From assembly GCF_022780145.1 (NCBI RefSeq), contig NZ_JALEXO010000263.1:1-17982 (forward strand): DNA of 17,982 bases, read 5' to 3'. The position numbers and the translations under genes are program-made. How positions within the stretch are numbered: position 1 is the first letter of the stretch; every line of letters begins with the position of its first letter. Shown piece by piece: positions 1 through 9,836 of this stretch. Below the pieces are notes generated by a model that made no database searches, was not told where the DNA came from, and saw only the letters and a list, made by a program, of their open reading frames with translations. Source of the DNA: Intestinibacter sp. (lineage in GTDB: Bacteria > Bacillota > Clostridia > Peptostreptococcales > Peptostreptococcaceae).

Positions 1-1
1 A

Positions 2-3000
2 AAAGCAATCGAGGAAGTATTTTTAGGTGAAAATAATATACATACAGTAGAGCCATATATGATTATAGGTATAATACAAAGTGATAACGAAAAGATGTAC
101 AAGCTTTTAGGTGATTTTTTACTGGCAGCTAAATTACAAGAAGGTGTGAGACAGGTTATATGTAATTGTATGGATTGTGGAGTGCCCGAGTCGTTTATCT
201 ATCTACTAGATGTAATAGTTAAGCATAATTTAATTAGATTTTCATCTGTAAAACGATCTGTATGCACATGGATAGGTATATACGAGGAGGACAAGGTACA
301 TAGAATAACTCCTAAAATTGTAAATATTATGGTCGAGGCTTTAAAAAATAAGGAATATAGAAATGAGCTTTTAAACAGCGAGGATACAATAGAATTTATG
401 GTGGCTCTTTGGAGTATAGGATTTTATGACTTAAATGAAGTTGAGAGATATATAGATTCGCTTATAGAAATAGGCGATGAGGATAAATTAATAGTATCAG
501 TATATTATATAAGCATGATAAATTTAAATGATTATAAGTATCGCCTTGCTATTAAAATTATAGAAAAATATTCTAAAAATATAAAATTAGTTGCTGCGTA
601 TTTACCGTATTACAGGGATAATTTATTTTACATAAAAAGGATTTATTACAGAGAATGCAAGGATGATTCTTTTTATGAGGATGAAGAATACTATATGAAT
701 ATACATTTAGACAAGGAAGAAGCATTGAAGCATTTTGATATATTTATGAATATATTTAAATCTATGGATAAGAGTAAAATAGTTATAAGTCACAATGATA
801 AATTTCCATATGAAAATATAGTTATAGAAAAATCAGATATAGCAGATATCTTGTGCTGCTTGGCGTATATAATAGACGATGAAAAAATAATCGACGAGGT
901 GTGTCCTATTATAAAAAATGTCCCAGCAAATGAGAGATATAAGCTTTTATATCTTTTACTTAAAAATCCTAAAAATAAAAAGCAAATGAATACACTGATC
1001 TCATTTTTAGGAGATAGAAGTCAAAATACATATGAAAAAGCATTTGAGATTTTAAATAAATTGGATTTAAGCCAAGATGAATATACTAAAATTGAGAAGC
1101 TATACACTAGAAAATCTGGAGATATAAGGGCAAATTTAACAGCTTTAATTTTAAAATCAGACGATACGTTTTTAAAAGCTAGCATAGACAGACTTTTAAG
1201 CTCGAATAAAGAAGAATTGAGAATAGGAGCTTTAGATATTTTAATATCTGTGTTTAAGGATGAAAATAGAGCGAGTTTGTACGAGGATTTTAAGCAAAAG
1301 GTTAAAAATATTCAAAATCCAACTGATAAAGAAAGTGTAATGATCGAATCTATTTGTGAAGAGAAAATAGTTCATAATTCTAAAAAATACGGCTTATATG
1401 AAAAAGATTTAAAATTAGACACTGAGCTTTTAAAAAGTAAATTAGACGAGTTTTCAACAACAAAATCAGATGGTGCACTTAGTATAAAAAACAAATCTAT
1501 AAGTGAAATCTTCAATATGGAAAAAGAACGCGCCTTAGAGATAATATATAAGTTATCTGATACTATAGAACAAAATAAAGATAAAAAGTACACTACATTT
1601 TGGGGAGAAGAGCTTTTAATAGGAGATGGTATAGAGATAGAATATGATTATAAGATAAAGCCTGTAGAAAATCTGCCTTATCCAGATATATGGATTGATT
1701 TTTATAAAAAGTATATTGGTGATTTTTTAACATTATTTAATTTAGTTCACTATCTAAATTGTGAAGGAGATTCAATTGTTAAACGTATGAAAAACAGCGT
1801 ACAAAATTTATTTGAAAGAGATTACTCAATAGATATAAGCCATATAAAGCACGAGTTTTCAATAAAACAAATAATAAATGCTCTATATGCAACTTACTAT
1901 GATAAAGAAATCATGTATGAAATATCTAAAAAGGTTATGAGCAATATACCTGAAAAGGTAGAACTAAATCACCTAACTTTAAATAAAAGAAACTTTTTAG
2001 CTATGGACATGATGCAGCCTTTTTTATATGCAATAGATTTGTGGCAGGATGATGAGCAGTTTTTAGAAGCTTTTTTAATAAAAAATAAAATAGATCAATT
2101 GTGCGATTATAAATCTATACGACAATATCAAGAATACAGTCTGGATAATTTATTTGATTATATAAAGCTCTATAAAATGAATTTAATACCTAAAGAGCTT
2201 TTATATAAAACTATATTTGAAGACATAGATTTAGGAAGATGTGTAAGTACTTTAGGCGAAATGGTGATGTCTATACACGATGATGAATGTAAAACTAATG
2301 TAGATGATATAAGATATGAATTTACAGAAGAAGATGAAGAATTATATAGATATGAAGATGAATACGAAAGATATAGCAAATATTTAGATATTAACAATCA
2401 AGAGGATATAGACTTAATAGATGAAATTTACAAGACTATAATCGATGTGGTATTAGATGTTGAACTAAAAAGAGGAGAGATGACAACTGAATTTTCAAAT
2501 GTAATACCTAATATCAGAATAATATATTCTTGCAAGAGGTTAGTACAGATACTTAAGGCTATGGGATCAGATACGTTGAATAGAGGAGATGCATACTTTT
2601 TTGGAGGTAGTAGAAGAGATATATTCAGTCATTTACTAAAGGTATGTGTACCTCTGAAGACAGACAATAAAGATGTTTTAGCTGATTTATTAAAGGATAC
2701 ACAAATTACTAAAGAAAGAATTATAGAAGTATGTATGTATAATTTAAGCTGGATAGATATTATAAGTGATTATCTAGATATGAAGGACTTGAAGAGAAGC
2801 TGTTACTACTTCATAGCACATATGAACGAAGATGTAGATTGTAAGACAGAGGCGATAATAAAAAAATACACACCTTTGGAAATTGAAGAGCTTAAAAACG
2901 GTGCTTTTGATATAGATTGGTTCAAGGAATGCTATGAAAGCCTTGGAGAAGAGATGTTTTACGTGCTTTACGATGCTGCTAAATATATTTCAGATAGCAA

Positions 3001-4546
3001 CAAGCATACTAGAGCTAGATATTTCTGTGATGCTGTTACAGGCAAGCTAGATAAAAATGAAGTCAGAAAAAAAATAACTGAAAAGAGAAATAAAGACCTT
3101 TTGATTTCATATGCATTAATTCCATTAAAAGATGAAAAGGATTTAATTCAAAGATATGAGTATATACAACAATTTTTAAAAGAAAGCAAGCAATTTGGTG
3201 CTCAAAGAAGAGCCAGTGAAAAAATAGCCTGTGAGATGGCTCTTAGAAATCTAGCTATCAACAGTGGATACAAGGACTCTATGAGACTTACATTGAATAT
3301 GGAAAATAAATTAATTGAAAATATAAAAATTTATTTAGAGGAACACACTATAGACGATATAACAGTTAAGCTAGTTATAGATGAATACGGCAAGGGAGCT
3401 ATAGAATGTGTTAAAAACGGCAAAAAGCTAAAATCAGTGCCAGCTAAATACAAAAAAGACTACTATATAGTAAATCTAAAGAATATAGTTAAAAAATTAA
3501 AAGATCAGTACAGTAGAGCTAAAAAAATGATGGAAGATGCTATGGAGGATAAGGAGGAGTTCTATTTTAGAGAAATAAAGACTTTAATCGATAATCCCGT
3601 TGTAAATCCTATTTTGAAAAATTTAGTTTTTATAAAGGATAGTGTAGGAGTAAGTAATTGCGAAGCTTTGGGATTTTTCACAGACGAGGGACTTGTAGAT
3701 TTTGATGGAAAAGTATATGCTTTAAGCGATGATAATGTAGTAAGAGTTGCACATGTATTTGATCTATACGCAAATGAAGTTTTACATGAATACCAAAAAT
3801 ATTTATTTGAAAAACAAATAAAACAACCATTTAAACAAGTATTTAGAGAATTATATGTAAAAACTGATGACGAATTAGATAAAGACACAAGTCTTAGATA
3901 TGCGGGAAATCAAATACAAACTCAAAAGACTGTATCGACTTTAAAATCAAGACGTTGGATTTGCGACTACGAAAATGGACTTCAAAAGATATTCTATAAA
4001 GAAAACATAGTAGCAAATATATACGCTGTAGCAGATTGGTTTTCTCCAAGCGATATAGAAGCACCTACACTTGAAGGTGTCAGCTTCTACGATAGAAAGA
4101 GCTTCGAGCCTAAAAAAATACAAGAGATTCCAGATATAATTTTCAGCGAGGTAATGAGAGATACAGACCTAGCTATAAGTGTGGCACATGTAGGTGGAGT
4201 CGATCCTGAAACTAGTATGTCTACTATTGAAATGAGACGAGAAATATTTAAATTTAATTTAGAATTATTTAAGTTAGATAATGTGGAAATCAAAGAAAGA
4301 CACGCAGTTATAAAGGGATGTAGAGGAGATTATTCTGTACACTTGGGAAGCGGTGTAGTTCATCAAATAGGAGGTAGCGCTATAAACGTAGTAGCAGTAC
4401 AATCTAGTCATAGAGGAAAATTATTCTTGCCTTTTATAGATGAAGACCCTAAGACTGCTGAGATTATGTCTAAGATAGTTTTATTTGCAGAAGATAAGAA
4501 GATAAAGGATCCTTATATACTAAATCAAATACAAAATTTTAAATAA
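2..4546 (+). CDS. DUF4132 (MolR-like) giant protein, first paralogue, 5' partial
   Basis: The reading frame is open from base 2 and reads KAIEEVFLGENN before the first ATG at 59. These residues align with positions 183 onward of the downstream paralogue, so the gene starts outside the window and about 180 residues are missing. The visible part is 1514 residues. A HEAT-like helical repeat region lies around residues 310-440 (RANLTALILKSDD and neighbours). A conserved core follows (WFKECYESLG, RARYFCDAVTGKLDK, YEYIQQFLKESKQFG), then PFKQVFRELY at about residue 1276, which I recognise as typical of DUF4132. The last ~124 residues (VAHVGGVDPETS, FLPFIDEDPKTAEIMSK, KDPYIL) form a further conserved C-terminal domain, which I recall as DUF7737. 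Near bases 2270-2400 there is an acidic, Tyr-rich stretch that the paralogue lacks. No signal peptide, membrane segment or catalytic motif is evident; it is probably cytosolic. The MolR name comes from an old link to molybdate regulation and should not be read as a function. Confidence 0.9.
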   Translation, partial: KAIEEVFLGENNIHTVEPYMIIGIIQSDNEKMYKLLGDFLLAAKLQEGVRQVICNCMDCGVPESFIYLLDVIVKHNLIRFSSVKRSVCTWIGIYEEDKVHRITPKIVNIMVEALKNKEYRNELLNSEDTIEFMVALWSIGFYDLNEVERYIDSLIEIGDEDKLIVSVYYISMINLNDYKYRLAIKIIEKYSKNIKLVAAYLPYYRDNLFYIKRIYYRECKDDSFYEDEEYYMNIHLDKEEALKHFDIFMNIFKSMDKSKIVISHNDKFPYENIVIEKSDIADILCCLAYIIDDEKIIDEVCPIIKNVPANERYKLLYLLLKNPKNKKQMNTLISFLGDRSQNTYEKAFEILNKLDLSQDEYTKIEKLYTRKSGDIRANLTALILKSDDTFLKASIDRLLSSNKEELRIGALDILISVFKDENRASLYEDFKQKVKNIQNPTDKESVMIESICEEKIVHNSKKYGLYEKDLKLDTELLKSKLDEFSTTKSDGALSIKNKSISEIFNMEKERALEIIYKLSDTIEQNKDKKYTTFWGEELLIGDGIEIEYDYKIKPVENLPYPDIWIDFYKKYIGDFLTLFNLVHYLNCEGDSIVKRMKNSVQNLFERDYSIDISHIKHEFSIKQIINALYATYYDKEIMYEISKKVMSNIPEKVELNHLTLNKRNFLAMDMMQPFLYAIDLWQDDEQFLEAFLIKNKIDQLCDYKSIRQYQEYSLDNLFDYIKLYKMNLIPKELLYKTIFEDIDLGRCVSTLGEMVMSIHDDECKTNVDDIRYEFTEEDEELYRYEDEYERYSKYLDINNQEDIDLIDEIYKTIIDVVLDVELKRGEMTTEFSNVIPNIRIIYSCKRLVQILKAMGSDTLNRGDAYFFGGSRRDIFSHLLKVCVPLKTDNKDVLADLLKDTQITKERIIEVCMYNLSWIDIISDYLDMKDLKRSCYYFIAHMNEDVDCKTEAIIKKYTPLEIEELKNGAFDIDWFKECYESLGEEMFYVLYDAAKYISDSNKHTRARYFCDAVTGKLDKNEVRKKITEKRNKDLLISYALIPLKDEKDLIQRYEYIQQFLKESKQFGAQRRASEKIACEMALRNLAINSGYKDSMRLTLNMENKLIENIKIYLEEHTIDDITVKLVIDEYGKGAIECVKNGKKLKSVPAKYKKDYYIVNLKNIVKKLKDQYSRAKKMMEDAMEDKEEFYFREIKTLIDNPVVNPILKNLVFIKDSVGVSNCEALGFFTDEGLVDFDGKVYALSDDNVVRVAHVFDLYANEVLHEYQKYLFEKQIKQPFKQVFRELYVKTDDELDKDTSLRYAGNQIQTQKTVSTLKSRRWICDYENGLQKIFYKENIVANIYAVADWFSPSDIEAPTLEGVSFYDRKSFEPKKIQEIPDIIFSEVMRDTDLAISVAHVGGVDPETSMSTIEMRREIFKFNLELFKLDNVEIKERHAVIKGCRGDYSVHLGSGVVHQIGGSAINVVAVQSSHRGKLFLPFIDEDPKTAEIMSKIVLFAEDKKIKDPYILNQIQNFK

Positions 4547-4578
4547 ATTAAGATAGTTTATATGTATTTAAATTTTAA

Positions 4579-4609
4579 ACAGCGAGTGAAAGTATATTTT
4601 ACTCGCTGT
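4579..4609 (+). promoter_or_regulatory. 13-bp hairpin before the second DUF4132 gene
   Basis: ACAGCGAGTGAAA (4579-4591) and TTTTACTCGCTGT (4597-4609) pair over 13 bp with one G-U, around a 5-nt loop. The stem is GC-rich for this genome. It ends 6 nt before the Shine-Dalgarno (4616-4622) and is followed by AAATTTAGG rather than a U-run, so it is not a standard terminator. It could be a weak terminator, an RNA-processing or stability element, or a translational control element that sets the ratio of the two paralogues. Confidence 0.55.
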
Positions 4610-4615
4610 AAATTT

Positions 4616-4630
4616 AGGAGGTCTACTATG
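4616..4630 (+). promoter_or_regulatory. RBS and ATG fixing the start of the second DUF4132 gene
   Basis: AGGAGGT at 4616-4622 is 5 nt before ATG 4628. The upstream in-frame ATG at 4562 has no Shine-Dalgarno, and its first 22 codons run through the hairpin, so 4628 is preferred. Confidence 0.85.
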
Positions 4631-7600
4631 GGGGAGTTATTAAATGATAGAACAACGCCTAATGAATTTAAAAAAAGTATAAGAGATAAAATTTTAAAAA
4701 TACCAGAGGATATGGCAAAAATATGTGAGGATATATATTTGAAATACTCTAGGTATTCGTATACAGGAGAGATAACTCTCGAGATAGAGCAGAAGATAAG
4801 TGCTAATTTTAAAAATGGCACATATAAAAAACCTAGTGATATATTTAAAGGTGAGTATAAAATAATATTAGATGTATTTATAGAACCGAATTTGCAAGGT
4901 GATTATTTACATTTAATTGATAAATTGAATAGATTTCAGTTGGGAAAGGGAAGCTATGGTATAAAGAGTATTAGAAGTTATGATTACACATTTAAAATTT
5001 GCAATATTTTTGGCGTTATGTATAACGTTTCTAAATTTTCTTTTTTAAAAACTTCTCTTGTAGATATACTCAAATTAAATATAAGCGATTATATGTATGA
5101 ATATATAAAAAGAAATGTAGCTTTAGAAGATGTAATCGAAGCTAGGTTGGATTTTGAAGATTCAGAGGTAGAAAATGTTATATCTGAGATTATTTCTGGA
5201 AAAGAAAATGTATACCCTATGAACAAAGATATAATTAGAGGAATTATAAAAAGCGACAATCAGAAAATGCATAAGCTGCTTGGAGATTTAATAGAAGCTG
5301 AAAAGGTTAAAGAGGATATACTTAGATTGATATGTGAAAATATAAATTGTGGTGTAGATAAATCTTTTGTATATTTTTTAGATATAATAGATAGAAATAA
5401 TTTGATTAGATTTTCTTTTGTTAGAAGCTCGTTTCTTCAGTGGATAGATATCTATAACATCGATGGCTTGTATAAAGTTGCATATAGAATGATAAATAAA
5501 ATTTCAAAATCATTGCAGGATAAAAATTATAGACTGGATCTTTTAAATAGTCGAGATAAGGAAGAGTTTTTTATAGGTCTTTGGAGTACGGGATTTTATA
5601 ATATACAAGATGTGTGTTCGCAAATTGATGGTTTTATAGAAGAAGGAAATCATGATAAGCTATTAGCTTTGTATTATTACTTAAATTCAGTTGCTAGGAA
5701 CTCTGAAGATAATCGTTATTTTGATGCTGCTAAAAAAGTATTAAAGAAATACAATCGAGATTTAAAATTAGTTGCTTGTTATAAGGATTTTTATGAATAT
5801 AAGTTTTCTTATTTTAATTATAGAGATTATAAATTTTATTGCGATGAAGAATGTGTAAATAAAGATATTATGTCTAATAAAAGAAAGAGCTTTTTAAATC
5901 AATGTTTTAAAGATAAAGAAGAGGCTTTTGAGTATTATAAAATTTTTGTTGAAGTATATAATTGTATTGATAAGAAGGAGATTGTGTATTCTACAGATGA
6001 GTTTCCATATGAAAAAATACGTTTAGAAAAATCAAAAGTAGCTTACATAATATGTAATTTTATTTATATGATGGATGATGAGGATTTAATAGATCAGAGC
6101 TGTGAATTTATAAAAAATGTTGATACTGGACGTAGAGGTATGATGCTTATGCTTTTACTTAGATATCCAGTTAATAACAATCAGAGAAATACGTTGATAT
6201 CATTTATGAGTGATAGAGATGAGAGTACTTATAAAGTGGCATTTGATATTTTAAACAGTTTAGACTTAAAAGACAGTGAATATAAAAAAATAGAAAAATT
6301 ATATACTAGAAAAACAAGCCAAATAAGGGCTAATGCTACTTGGTTGATTTTAAAATCGAGGGATGAATATTTAACATCCTGTATAGATAGGTTACTTAAA
6401 TCATCCAATCAAAGCGTTAGAATGGGTGGACTTGATATTTTACTTGAATTATCTAAAAATCAGAATAGACAGGAGTTATATGAGAAGTTTAGAAGTAGAG
6501 TTTTAAAAATAAAAGCTCCAACTGATAGAGAAAAATCTATTATAGATTTAATATATAAATCTGAGGATACAGAAGATAAAAAATATAATTTATACAATTC
6601 TAGTGTATCGTTTGAAATTAAAGATAGAAGCTATATAAATTTACAAACGAAATACGGGTCTAATAAATCTAGGAAAATATTCAAATTGAGCAATTTTGAT
6701 ATTATGAAAATTATGGAGGAGTTATCTGAGCTAATAGAACAAAACAAAGATAAAAGCTTTGTAGATAGGTTTGGGGCTGAGTATAAATTAGGAGATAAAG
6801 TATCGGCTGTTGAAAAAAACGATAGCAAATCAGCTATAGAGAACCTTCCATTTTCCGAGCTATGGATTGATTTTTATAAAAACCACATAAAAGATTTTGA
6901 TACTTTATTCAATATAAAGCTTTGTTTTATTGCAGAGTCGAATAAAAAATTGTATAAAGATGCTTGTCCGTATATTCAAGACATATTTGGAAAAGAGTTC
7001 AACGTAAATGTCAGTAATCTAACTCATGCAAGTAAGGTTAGAGCTATAATATACGCTTTATTTGATACATATAAAAATCAGAGCGATATATTTGAAATAT
7101 CTAAGCAGGTTTTAGTAGAGGTTGTAAATAGAGTTGATAAGAACTTATTTAATATTGAAAATGAAGATTTTAATTTACTATCTTTGAATTTAATAAGAGT
7201 ATTTTTACAAGAGCTAAATTGCTACGATGATAGAGAAGGGTTTATCGAGAGCTTTCTAATAAAATACCAGCTAGATTTACTTTGTGATTTTAATTCTATT
7301 TATTTTCAAAATGGAGTTAAAAGCTTGACTAATATTTTTGACTATATAAAATTATACGAATTAGAGTTAATCGATCAAAATATGTTTTACAAAGTTGTAT
7401 TTGAAAATTTAGATTTAGTTGAAAGTATTAAAATGCTAAATGAAGCTTTATCTAACAAAAATAGTAGGGTTTACGATAAATATTTTGCAGGTCGAGATGA
7501 AAACTGCAATGACAAGCAAAAATATCATAAATTGATTTTCGATATATATTTAAAAATAATGAGTACAATTATATCTGAAGAAATTAAAAGAGGAGACGGA

Positions 7601-9283
7601 AAATCTGACTTTACTAAAATTATAAAAGATATAGAAATAATTTATTCATCTGAATTATTAGTCCAAATAATAAATGGAATAGGAAATGAAAAAATAGAAA
7701 GAGGCGTTATGAACCCTTCTAGCAGAATAGATGTTTTAAGCTATTTATTAAAAATATGTAAACCTCTAGATATTGATAATGCAGATAAATTTAAGCAAAC
7801 ACTAAAAAGTACGAAGATATCTAAACAGAAATTAATCGAAGTAGCTATGTACAATCCTATATGGGCAGATATAATAGGTGAGAGTATAGGTCTTAAAGAC
7901 TTAAAAAGTGGCTGTTACTATTTTATAGCTCATGCAAATATATATATAGATAAAAGTACAGAAGCTATTATCAAACAATACACTCCACTTGAAACTGACG
8001 AATTAAAAAATGGAGCTTTTGATATAGAATGGTTCAAGGAATGCTATGAAAGCTTGGGAAAAGAAAACTTCGACATACTGTATAAAAGTGCTAAATACGT
8101 TTCTCATAGCTATAAGCATTCAAGAGCGAGATATTTTTGCGATGCAGTTACAGGTAAGCTAGATAAAAGTGAAGTCAAAAATAAAATAATAGAAAAAAGA
8201 AATAAAGACATGTTAATCGCTTATGCGTTGATTCCAATAGAAGGAGAACAGGATTTATTTGAAAGATACGAGTATATCCAGCAATTTTTAAAAGAAAGCA
8301 AAAAGTTTGGTCCACAGAGAAGAAATAGCGAAAAAATTGCATGTGAAATGGCGATTAAAAACCTAGCCATTAATAGCGGCTATGGTGATGATATGAGACT
8401 TATTTTATATATGGAGGCAAAACTATCTAGAGATATAGATGTCTATTTTAAACCAAAAGATATAGATGATATCACAGTAAGATTGATGATAGATGATCGA
8501 GGAATGAGCTTTATCGAATGTATAAAAAATGGAAGAAAGCTAAAGGGCATACCTGCAAAGTATAAAAAGAATCAATACATAATCGAACTTAAAGAAGTAT
8601 GTGATAAATTAAAAAATCAACATGACAGAGTCTTAAAGATGATGGAAGAATTTATGGAGAGCAGAAATAAACTTAAATATAAAGAGCTGAGTTCTTTAAT
8701 GAAAAATTATGTTACGGAGCCTATTTTAAGAAATTTAGTTTTTGTAAGAGATGAAAATACAGTATTGGGATTTTTAAGAGAAGGCGGATTTATAGATTTC
8801 GATGGTAATACTTACGATGTAGATGAAGATGACAGCATTAGAGTTGCACATAGCTTTGACTTATACGAAAATAATGTTTTAGATGGATATAAAAATTATT
8901 TATCAGATAAAAAGATAGAGCAGCCTTTTAAACAGGTATTTAGAGAATTGTATTTAAAATCAGATGATGAACTAGATAAATCTAGTAGCTTTCGATATTC
9001 AAATAAACAAATACCAGTTAAAAAATCTATAGCAATTTTAAAATCAAGACGCTGGATTTGTGATTACGAGATAGGTCTACACAAAGTATTTTATAAGGAA
9101 AATATAATTGCAGATATAATTATAGATTCTGATTGGTTTTATCCAGATAGTACGGGAATGGCTTTAATTGAGGAAGTTTATTTTTACGATAGAAAAAGCT
9201 TTAATCCAGTAAAAATAAGTCAAGTTACCGATATAATCTACAGTGAAGTAATGCGAGATGTAGATCTTTTGGTGAATTTATAA
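4628..9283 (+). CDS. DUF4132 (MolR-like) giant protein, second paralogue, lacks the C-terminal domain
   Basis: This is a 1551-aa protein, clearly paralogous to the gene upstream along almost its whole length. HEAT-like helices lie at about residues 500-640. The best conserved block is around WFKECYESLG, RARYFCDAVTGKLDK and YEYIQQFLKESKKFG. PFKQVFRELY is at residues 1433-1442, followed by LKSRRWICDYE and VYFYDRKSF. The protein ends at MRDVDLLVNL. At the same point the first paralogue continues for about 120 more residues, and no remnant of that domain is seen in the bases that follow. A single clean deletion or loss seems likelier than a frameshift. Like its neighbour it has no signal peptide, membrane segment or obvious active site, and it is probably a cytosolic scaffold or adaptor. 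The gene lies 81 bp after the first paralogue and 18 bp before the 173-aa gene, so the three are probably co-expressed. The function of the family is not established. Confidence 0.9.
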   Translation: MGELLNDRTTPNEFKKSIRDKILKIPEDMAKICEDIYLKYSRYSYTGEITLEIEQKISANFKNGTYKKPSDIFKGEYKIILDVFIEPNLQGDYLHLIDKLNRFQLGKGSYGIKSIRSYDYTFKICNIFGVMYNVSKFSFLKTSLVDILKLNISDYMYEYIKRNVALEDVIEARLDFEDSEVENVISEIISGKENVYPMNKDIIRGIIKSDNQKMHKLLGDLIEAEKVKEDILRLICENINCGVDKSFVYFLDIIDRNNLIRFSFVRSSFLQWIDIYNIDGLYKVAYRMINKISKSLQDKNYRLDLLNSRDKEEFFIGLWSTGFYNIQDVCSQIDGFIEEGNHDKLLALYYYLNSVARNSEDNRYFDAAKKVLKKYNRDLKLVACYKDFYEYKFSYFNYRDYKFYCDEECVNKDIMSNKRKSFLNQCFKDKEEAFEYYKIFVEVYNCIDKKEIVYSTDEFPYEKIRLEKSKVAYIICNFIYMMDDEDLIDQSCEFIKNVDTGRRGMMLMLLLRYPVNNNQRNTLISFMSDRDESTYKVAFDILNSLDLKDSEYKKIEKLYTRKTSQIRANATWLILKSRDEYLTSCIDRLLKSSNQSVRMGGLDILLELSKNQNRQELYEKFRSRVLKIKAPTDREKSIIDLIYKSEDTEDKKYNLYNSSVSFEIKDRSYINLQTKYGSNKSRKIFKLSNFDIMKIMEELSELIEQNKDKSFVDRFGAEYKLGDKVSAVEKNDSKSAIENLPFSELWIDFYKNHIKDFDTLFNIKLCFIAESNKKLYKDACPYIQDIFGKEFNVNVSNLTHASKVRAIIYALFDTYKNQSDIFEISKQVLVEVVNRVDKNLFNIENEDFNLLSLNLIRVFLQELNCYDDREGFIESFLIKYQLDLLCDFNSIYFQNGVKSLTNIFDYIKLYELELIDQNMFYKVVFENLDLVESIKMLNEALSNKNSRVYDKYFAGRDENCNDKQKYHKLIFDIYLKIMSTIISEEIKRGDGKSDFTKIIKDIEIIYSSELLVQIINGIGNEKIERGVMNPSSRIDVLSYLLKICKPLDIDNADKFKQTLKSTKISKQKLIEVAMYNPIWADIIGESIGLKDLKSGCYYFIAHANIYIDKSTEAIIKQYTPLETDELKNGAFDIEWFKECYESLGKENFDILYKSAKYVSHSYKHSRARYFCDAVTGKLDKSEVKNKIIEKRNKDMLIAYALIPIEGEQDLFERYEYIQQFLKESKKFGPQRRNSEKIACEMAIKNLAINSGYGDDMRLILYMEAKLSRDIDVYFKPKDIDDITVRLMIDDRGMSFIECIKNGRKLKGIPAKYKKNQYIIELKEVCDKLKNQHDRVLKMMEEFMESRNKLKYKELSSLMKNYVTEPILRNLVFVRDENTVLGFLREGGFIDFDGNTYDVDEDDSIRVAHSFDLYENNVLDGYKNYLSDKKIEQPFKQVFRELYLKSDDELDKSSSFRYSNKQIPVKKSIAILKSRRWICDYEIGLHKVFYKENIIADIIIDSDWFYPDSTGMALIEEVYFYDRKSFNPVKISQVTDIIYSEVMRDVDLLVNL

Positions 9284-9301
9284 AATTTAGAGGGGCACAA
9301 T

Positions 9302-9823
9302 ATGGGAAAACAAATTAATTATTATATGGATTTAGAATCATATAAATTATTAGTACAAAAAGCATTTAAGCTAGGTTTTAAAGTAGTAGTAGAAGATAAA
9401 AAGGATATTAAAATATATGATTCTATAGAGAATATTGAATTTAGACAAATGGGAATGTATTTTTATTTACAAGAAGTAGGCGAGCTTGTATTTAGTGAAG
9501 ATGGATATTTAGATAGAGATCGTAGTCAATTAATTGAAGCTGGTTTTTCTTGTATATACGAATATCAGAAAGAAATCTCACGAGCTCGCCTATGGGTATC
9601 GACTGGATATTGGAACGAAAATGAGGGGTTTATACATAGAAACCAACTATTAGATAAAAAGTATTCTTCGTTAGTTAGATATGTCAAAAAATTAGCACCT
9701 TATACAGAAATTGAAATGAAGTCATCTAATCCAAGATGTAATTGTAGAACGTATATTACAAAGGAATATATAACACCAGTTTTTCTCGAAATGATAAAAT
9801 TGGGCGGATATAGCTGTACATAA
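9302..9823 (+). CDS. uncharacterised 173-aa protein following the DUF4132 pair
   Basis: The gene starts 18 bp after the second DUF4132 gene with a purine-rich ribosome binding site (AGAGGGGC, 9290-9297), which suggests the same operon. The protein is soluble, with no signal peptide or membrane helix. It begins MGKQINYYMDLESYK, suggesting a helix followed by beta strands. It contains a central SRARLWVSTGYW segment (residues 93-104) and YSSLVRYVKKLAPYTE (residues 121-136). Three cysteines near the C-terminus (C146, C148, C172) do not make a clear zinc site. It vaguely recalls small Firmicute proteins of unknown function that share the RARL.[VI]STGY pattern, but I cannot name a family. Position and size would fit a partner or immunity-like protein for the DUF4132 proteins; that is inference only. 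Confidence 0.85.
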   Translation: MGKQINYYMDLESYKLLVQKAFKLGFKVVVEDKKDIKIYDSIENIEFRQMGMYFYLQEVGELVFSEDGYLDRDRSQLIEAGFSCIYEYQKEISRARLWVSTGYWNENEGFIHRNQLLDKKYSSLVRYVKKLAPYTEIEMKSSNPRCNCRTYITKEYITPVFLEMIKLGGYSCT

Positions 9824-9836
9824 TATTTTGTAGAGG

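Noticed and set aside
3562..3888. Minus-strand 108-codon open frame inside the first DUF4132 gene, with similar ones at 1372-1593, 2170-2397, 4087-4293 and 4558-4821
   Set aside because: They are Ser/Leu/Phe-rich antisense shadows of strongly conserved coding sequence, without ribosome binding sites.
4579..4609. Reading the hairpin between the paralogues as a normal rho-independent terminator
   Set aside because: No U-run follows the stem on either strand and the next RBS starts 6 nt later, so it was kept as a regulatory hairpin of unknown action.
9284..9301. A frameshift at the end of the second DUF4132 gene hiding the missing C-terminal domain
   Set aside because: No sequence resembling VAHVGGVDPE or FLPFIDEDP is found in any frame downstream; the next gene begins after 18 bp and is unrelated.
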